64,000 bases of DNA, taken from RBG-16-57-11 sp964503145 (lineage in GTDB: Bacteria > Chloroflexota > Anaerolineae > Anaerolineales > UBA4823). Location: positions 70,722 through 134,721 of the forward strand of contig CAZCYV010000009.1 in assembly GCA_964503145.1 (NCBI GenBank), given 5' to 3'. Made by a program: the position numbers and the translations under genes. Within the stretch, counting starts at the first letter, position 1; the number at the start of each line of letters is the position of its first letter. Positions 60,889 through 64,000 of the stretch are shown piece by piece. The notes beneath the pieces are model-generated. The model worked only from the letters and a program-made list of their open reading frames with translations. It had not been told where the DNA came from and did no database searches.

Positions 60889-62019
60889 ATGAAAGTGCAA
60901 TTTCGTTCCAAATTATCCAAAACGACCCCCAAAATTGCTTTAATCATTGCAGTTATTGCGCTGTTGTTTGCCATGTTGGGTTGTAATCTCAGCCTGGGCG
61001 AAGATAACAGTGCGCTCGTCCAGACGCAGGCGGCGCTGAGCGTCCAGCAGACGATGATGGCCATGCAAAGCGTGGGGCTTGAAGCTACCGTCACCGCGCA
61101 ACAGGCCCAGATCGCCGCCCAAATTGCCCAGGAGACGGCTCAGGCTCTGCCGCCGACGCCGGACTTCAACGCCACGCAGGCTGCCCTGGCGTTGACGCAG
61201 ACCGCGGCTGCGCAGCCGGTATCGCCGGTGATGATGCAGACGCCGGTTGTCCCCACGATGCCCCCGCAGGACAATCCGACCGCTCCACCGCCGCCCTCCG
61301 GCAACCTGAAGGAGCAAATGAAGACGGCGAAGATCCTGGTTTACGAAGATATCGTCGTCGATCCTCGCCAGACCCAATATGTCAAGAAGACGTTGGACAT
61401 GATGGGCTTGAATTATAAGTGGGATGGGAATGCAGTGGGCCGTCTGAAGACCGATCTGCTGGGCGGCGCCAAGGGTGGAGAACCCTGGGATCTGGTGATC
61501 CTGGCGATCGAAGCGCGTGGCAACGTCTCCGGCGAATACTTCGAATACTTGATGGACGTGCTCAACCAGGGATCTGCCGTGATCATGGAAGCCTGGCACC
61601 TGGATGCCATCTCGCGCGGCACGGTAAGCACCATTCTGACTCGCTGTGGTGTAGACGTTACCGACTACCCGACCGACTCTGGCACGATCAACGATGTGCT
61701 GATCTGGCCGATCTCCCCGGTCACGCATCCGGTGCTGACCACCCCCAATAGCGGCATGAGCTTCACCAAAGGACTGAACACCTGGCTGTGGAGCGGCGAC
61801 CTGGGTTCGTTAATGACATTGACCGGCCATGGCGACGCGCAGCTCTTGATCGGCACAAACGCCACCTACAAAGATAGCCATGGGGTGCTGGCGGTGTGCA
61901 TGGGCGGGCAATTGATCTTGCAAACTTTCAGCAGCCATTCGTTCAGCTATCAGACGATGTACCCGATGTGGGAGAACTACATCACCAACGCGCTGCGCTG
62001 GCGCTTTCAAGGGCAATAA
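60889..62019 (+). CDS. Lipoprotein with a GATase-like domain
   Basis: A 376-residue predicted lipoprotein: signal peptide with lipobox LLFAMLGC, an Ala/Gln/Thr-rich helical stalk (TQAALSVQQTMMAMQ ... QAALALTQTAAAQ), a Pro-rich linker, then a C-terminal domain from about residue 155. KILVYEDIVVDPRQTQYVKKTLDMMGLNY and DLVILAIEARGNVSGEYFEYLMDVLNQGSAVIMEAWH fit the class I glutamine-amidotransferase-like (ThuA/DJ-1-like) Rossmann fold. No catalytic Cys-His-Glu triad is clear. A TATAAT is at 60814-60819 and GGAGG precedes the ATG at 60889. It is convergent with sucD. Confidence 0.7.
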   Translation: MKVQFRSKLSKTTPKIALIIAVIALLFAMLGCNLSLGEDNSALVQTQAALSVQQTMMAMQSVGLEATVTAQQAQIAAQIAQETAQALPPTPDFNATQAALALTQTAAAQPVSPVMMQTPVVPTMPPQDNPTAPPPPSGNLKEQMKTAKILVYEDIVVDPRQTQYVKKTLDMMGLNYKWDGNAVGRLKTDLLGGAKGGEPWDLVILAIEARGNVSGEYFEYLMDVLNQGSAVIMEAWHLDAISRGTVSTILTRCGVDVTDYPTDSGTINDVLIWPISPVTHPVLTTPNSGMSFTKGLNTWLWSGDLGSLMTLTGHGDAQLLIGTNATYKDSHGVLAVCMGGQLILQTFSSHSFSYQTMYPMWENYITNALRWRFQGQ

Positions 62020-62049
62020 CGTAGCTGAGTGAATCTAGGGAACAAAATA

Positions 62050-62077
62050 GGGGCTGTCCGCTCATCTGGACAGCCCC
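62050..62077 (-). terminator. Terminator of sucCD
   Basis: Perfect 10-bp stem (62050-62059 with 62068-62077), 8-nt loop, followed by TATTTTGTT on the minus strand, 11 nt past the sucD stop. Confidence 0.75.
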
Positions 62078-62088
62078 AGCGTGATTTT

Positions 62089-62949
62089 CTATACCAGCAG
62101 ATCGGGTATTTCCTCTGGATGGCGGGCGACGCGCACGCCAGCCTCCGTCAAGGCTTTGATTTTGTCCGCAGCGGTGCCGGAGCCGCCCTCGATGATCGCT
62201 CCGGCATGTCCCATGCGTTTGCCGGGAGGGGCCGTCTGCCCGGCGATGAATCCAACCACCGGTTTGGACATGTGATCGAGGATGAACTCGGCAGCTTTCT
62301 CCTCGTCGGTGCCGCCGATTTCTCCGATCAGCACCACTTTGTCCGTCTGAGGGTCCTCGTTGAACATGCTCAGGCAATCGATAAAGCTGGTGCCATTGAT
62401 CGGGTCGCCGCCGATGCCCACGCAGGTGCTGACTCCCATGCCCTTCAGTTTGAGGGCATAAAGAACTTCATAGGTCAGCGTACCAGAACGAGAGACCACA
62501 CCTATCTTGCCTGGGATGGCGATATTCCCAGGGATGATGCCCACCTTGCACTCGCCTGGAGTGAGCAAGCCAGGGCAGTTTGGACCCACCAGGCGCACGC
62601 CTTTGTGATCTAAATAATGGCGCACGCGCAGCATATCCTGCACCGGGATGCCTTCCGTGATGCACACGATCAGGGGGATGCCGGCGTCGGCAGCCTCGTA
62701 CATGGCATCGGCGGCAAAACGCGCCGGCACAAAGATCACGCTGGCGTTGGCGCCGGTGGCTTCGACAGCTACCCTGACCGAATCGAATACCGGGATTTTA
62801 TCCAGCACCCACTCGCCGCCTTTGCCCGGGGTGACCCCTGCGACGATGTTGGTGCCATATTCGAGCATTTGTTGGGTGTGGAACAGGCCTTCATTACCGG
62901 TGATGCCCTGAACCAGCAAGCGGGTGTTCTTATTGACCAGGATGCTCAT
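62089..62949 (-). CDS. sucD: Succinyl-CoA ligase, alpha subunit
   Basis: A 286-residue SucD, which forms succinyl-CoA or makes ATP/GTP from it in the TCA cycle. The CoA-binding Rossmann segment is VQGITGNEGLFHTQQMLEYGTNIVAGVTPGKGG. GPNCPGLLTPGECKVGIIPG and the phosphohistidine loop GFIAGQTAPPGKRMGHAGAIIEGGSGTA, with the active His, follow. Its start overlaps the sucC stop (ATGA). Confidence 0.97.
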   Translation of the reverse strand: MSILVNKNTRLLVQGITGNEGLFHTQQMLEYGTNIVAGVTPGKGGEWVLDKIPVFDSVRVAVEATGANASVIFVPARFAADAMYEAADAGIPLIVCITEGIPVQDMLRVRHYLDHKGVRLVGPNCPGLLTPGECKVGIIPGNIAIPGKIGVVSRSGTLTYEVLYALKLKGMGVSTCVGIGGDPINGTSFIDCLSMFNEDPQTDKVVLIGEIGGTDEEKAAEFILDHMSKPVVGFIAGQTAPPGKRMGHAGAIIEGGSGTAADKIKALTEAGVRVARHPEEIPDLLV

Positions 62950-64000
62950 GGCTTGCCTCCGGTAGCTACGGCGACGGCCTTCTGGGCCGCGTCGGCCAGG
63001 GTTTCTGCGGTGATCATGTTGGCGTCGGCGAGCATGCGTCGGCCTTCTTCGGCCTTAGTGCCCACCAGGCGGATGACCATCGGCACATCGGTCTTGACTT
63101 CCGCCAGGGCGGCCAGAATGCCGCGGGCCACCTCGTCGCCGCGAGTGATGCCGCCGAAAATGTTGTACATTACCGCTTTGACGTTTGGATCGCTCAGGAT
63201 AATGCGCAGGGCCGCGGCGACCTTCTCGGAGCTGGCGCCGCCGCCGATATCCAGGAAATTGGCCGGCGATCCACCGAAAAGCTTGATGATGTCCATGGTA
63301 GTCATTGCCAGGCCAGCGCCGTTGACCATGCAACCGATGTTGCCATCCAGCTTGATGAAGGACAACCCATAGCGTCGGGCTTCGATCTCTGATGGGGCCT
63401 CGGCATCCAGATCGCGCATCTCCGCCAGAGCCTGCTGGCGATACAGGGCATTGTCGTCGATCAGCATCTTGCCATCGACGGCCAGCAACTTGTTATCGCC
63501 TGTGATGACCAGCGGATTGATCTCGGCCAGCGTGGCGTCGCAATCCAGGTAGGCCTGCCACAGGCCGCGGGCGATCTGGCCAAATTGCCGCCAGTGCTCG
63601 CGAGGCAGGTCGATGCCTGCGGCAATGTCCCGCGCCTGGTAGTCACGCAGGCCCAGCAGCGGGTCGATATACACTTTGATGATCTTCTCCGGCGTCAGGC
63701 GGGCTACCTCTTCGATCTCTACGCCGCCAGCGGAGGAGGCCATCATCACCGGTTTGCGCGCCGCCCGGTCGTTGGTGATGCCCAGGTAAATCTCGGTTTC
63801 GATGTTGGCAGCTTCGTCCACCAGCACCTTGCGCACCGGCAGGCCTTTGATCTCCATGGCAAGGATTTGCCCTGCCAGCTCGCCGGCCTCGTCGGGCGTT
63901 TTTGCCAGGCGGATGCCCCCTGCCTTGCCCCGGCCGCCAACCAACACCTGCGATTTAATAACAACGCGGCTACCCAGTTCTTTGGCGATTTGTTTGGCCT
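62946..64000 (-). CDS. sucC: Succinyl-CoA ligase, beta subunit (5' end beyond window)
   Basis: About 351 C-terminal residues of SucC; the frame is open to the window edge. The ATP-grasp part has VVIKSQVLVGGRGKAGGIRLA and CDATLAEINPLVITGDNKLLAVDGKM. The C-terminal domain has LDGNIGCMVNGAGLAMTTMDIIKLFGG and NFLDIGGGASSEKV, which contact CoA and the phosphohistidine loop. It should lack only about 25-40 N-terminal residues. Overlap with sucD shows translational coupling. Confidence 0.96.
   Translation of the reverse strand, partial: AKQIAKELGSRVVIKSQVLVGGRGKAGGIRLAKTPDEAGELAGQILAMEIKGLPVRKVLVDEAANIETEIYLGITNDRAARKPVMMASSAGGVEIEEVARLTPEKIIKVYIDPLLGLRDYQARDIAAGIDLPREHWRQFGQIARGLWQAYLDCDATLAEINPLVITGDNKLLAVDGKMLIDDNALYRQQALAEMRDLDAEAPSEIEARRYGLSFIKLDGNIGCMVNGAGLAMTTMDIIKLFGGSPANFLDIGGGASSEKVAAALRIILSDPNVKAVMYNIFGGITRGDEVARGILAALAEVKTDVPMVIRLVGTKAEEGRRMLADANMITAETLADAAQKAVAVATGGKP

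Overview
The window is about 60-65% G+C by eye and looks like chromosomal DNA of a member of the Chloroflexota, probably Anaerolineae-like. The clues are extracytoplasmic proteins with long Pro/Thr linkers (TPTPEP type), META and PKD domains in lipoproteins, a topoisomerase I with an extra N-terminal zinc ribbon, a large MalT-type LuxR regulator and a split complex I locus. This assignment is inferred from protein style only; there is no rRNA. I see no CRISPR array, tRNA, rRNA or intact mobile element.

Layout. (1) 1-2464, minus strand: 5' part of mfd, then pth and a membrane-anchored Pro/Thr-rich protein. (2) 2627-8170, plus: a tight four-gene catabolic operon with a GcvT-like folate protein, two paralogous phytoene-desaturase-type FAD oxidoreductases and a Rieske oxygenase, possibly for an N-methylated or betaine-like compound. 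(3) 8319-10681, minus: a DinB-like protein and a secreted esterase. (4) 11054-16053, plus: mtnA, a PfkB kinase (possibly adenosine kinase), ahcY, dgt and greA, the first three forming a nucleoside/methyl-cycle salvage set. (5) 16142-23449, minus: a membrane protein, then the housekeeping operon ffh-rpsP-khpA-rimM-dprA-topA. (6) 23721-29544, plus: degV, then a ParB/SbnI-fold protein, a small unknown protein and an asymmetric heterodimeric ABC exporter. A decayed nucleotidyltransferase follows.

(7) 29929-52946, minus: a 23-kb one-way run. Read in its own direction it starts with a MalT-like regulator and continues with a small hypothetical protein, a DHA2 permease, an M20 dipeptidase, an M17 aminopeptidase, an AbgT transporter and a GAP-family membrane protein. 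Next come DUF6325, SHOCT, HdeD, DUF4203 and AI-2E-type proteins, a five-META/PKD lipoprotein, DUF4239 and DUF1269 proteins, a NEW3-like/META/PKD protein, a VIT-like protein and an alpha/beta-hydrolase lipoprotein. The second half looks like a cell-envelope or stress module without a described function. (8) 52947-53551: an intergenic stretch with an IS481-like transposase remnant. (9) 53552-60020, minus: a PIG-L deacetylase, ricT, and the operon iscX-nuoB-nuoCD-nuoI-mrp. Divergent from it at 60115 is a SufR-like regulator with three cysteines, and a perfect 12-bp inverted repeat lies between the two promoters. (10) 60889-64000: a GATase-like lipoprotein, then sucD and partial sucC on the minus strand.

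The strongest candidate for something new is the iron-sulfur-sensor/iscX/complex I/Mrp divergon. The envelope module and the Rieske-GcvT operon come next. Several promoters place the start of transcription at or within about 10 nt of the start codon, so leaderless transcription is likely common here.
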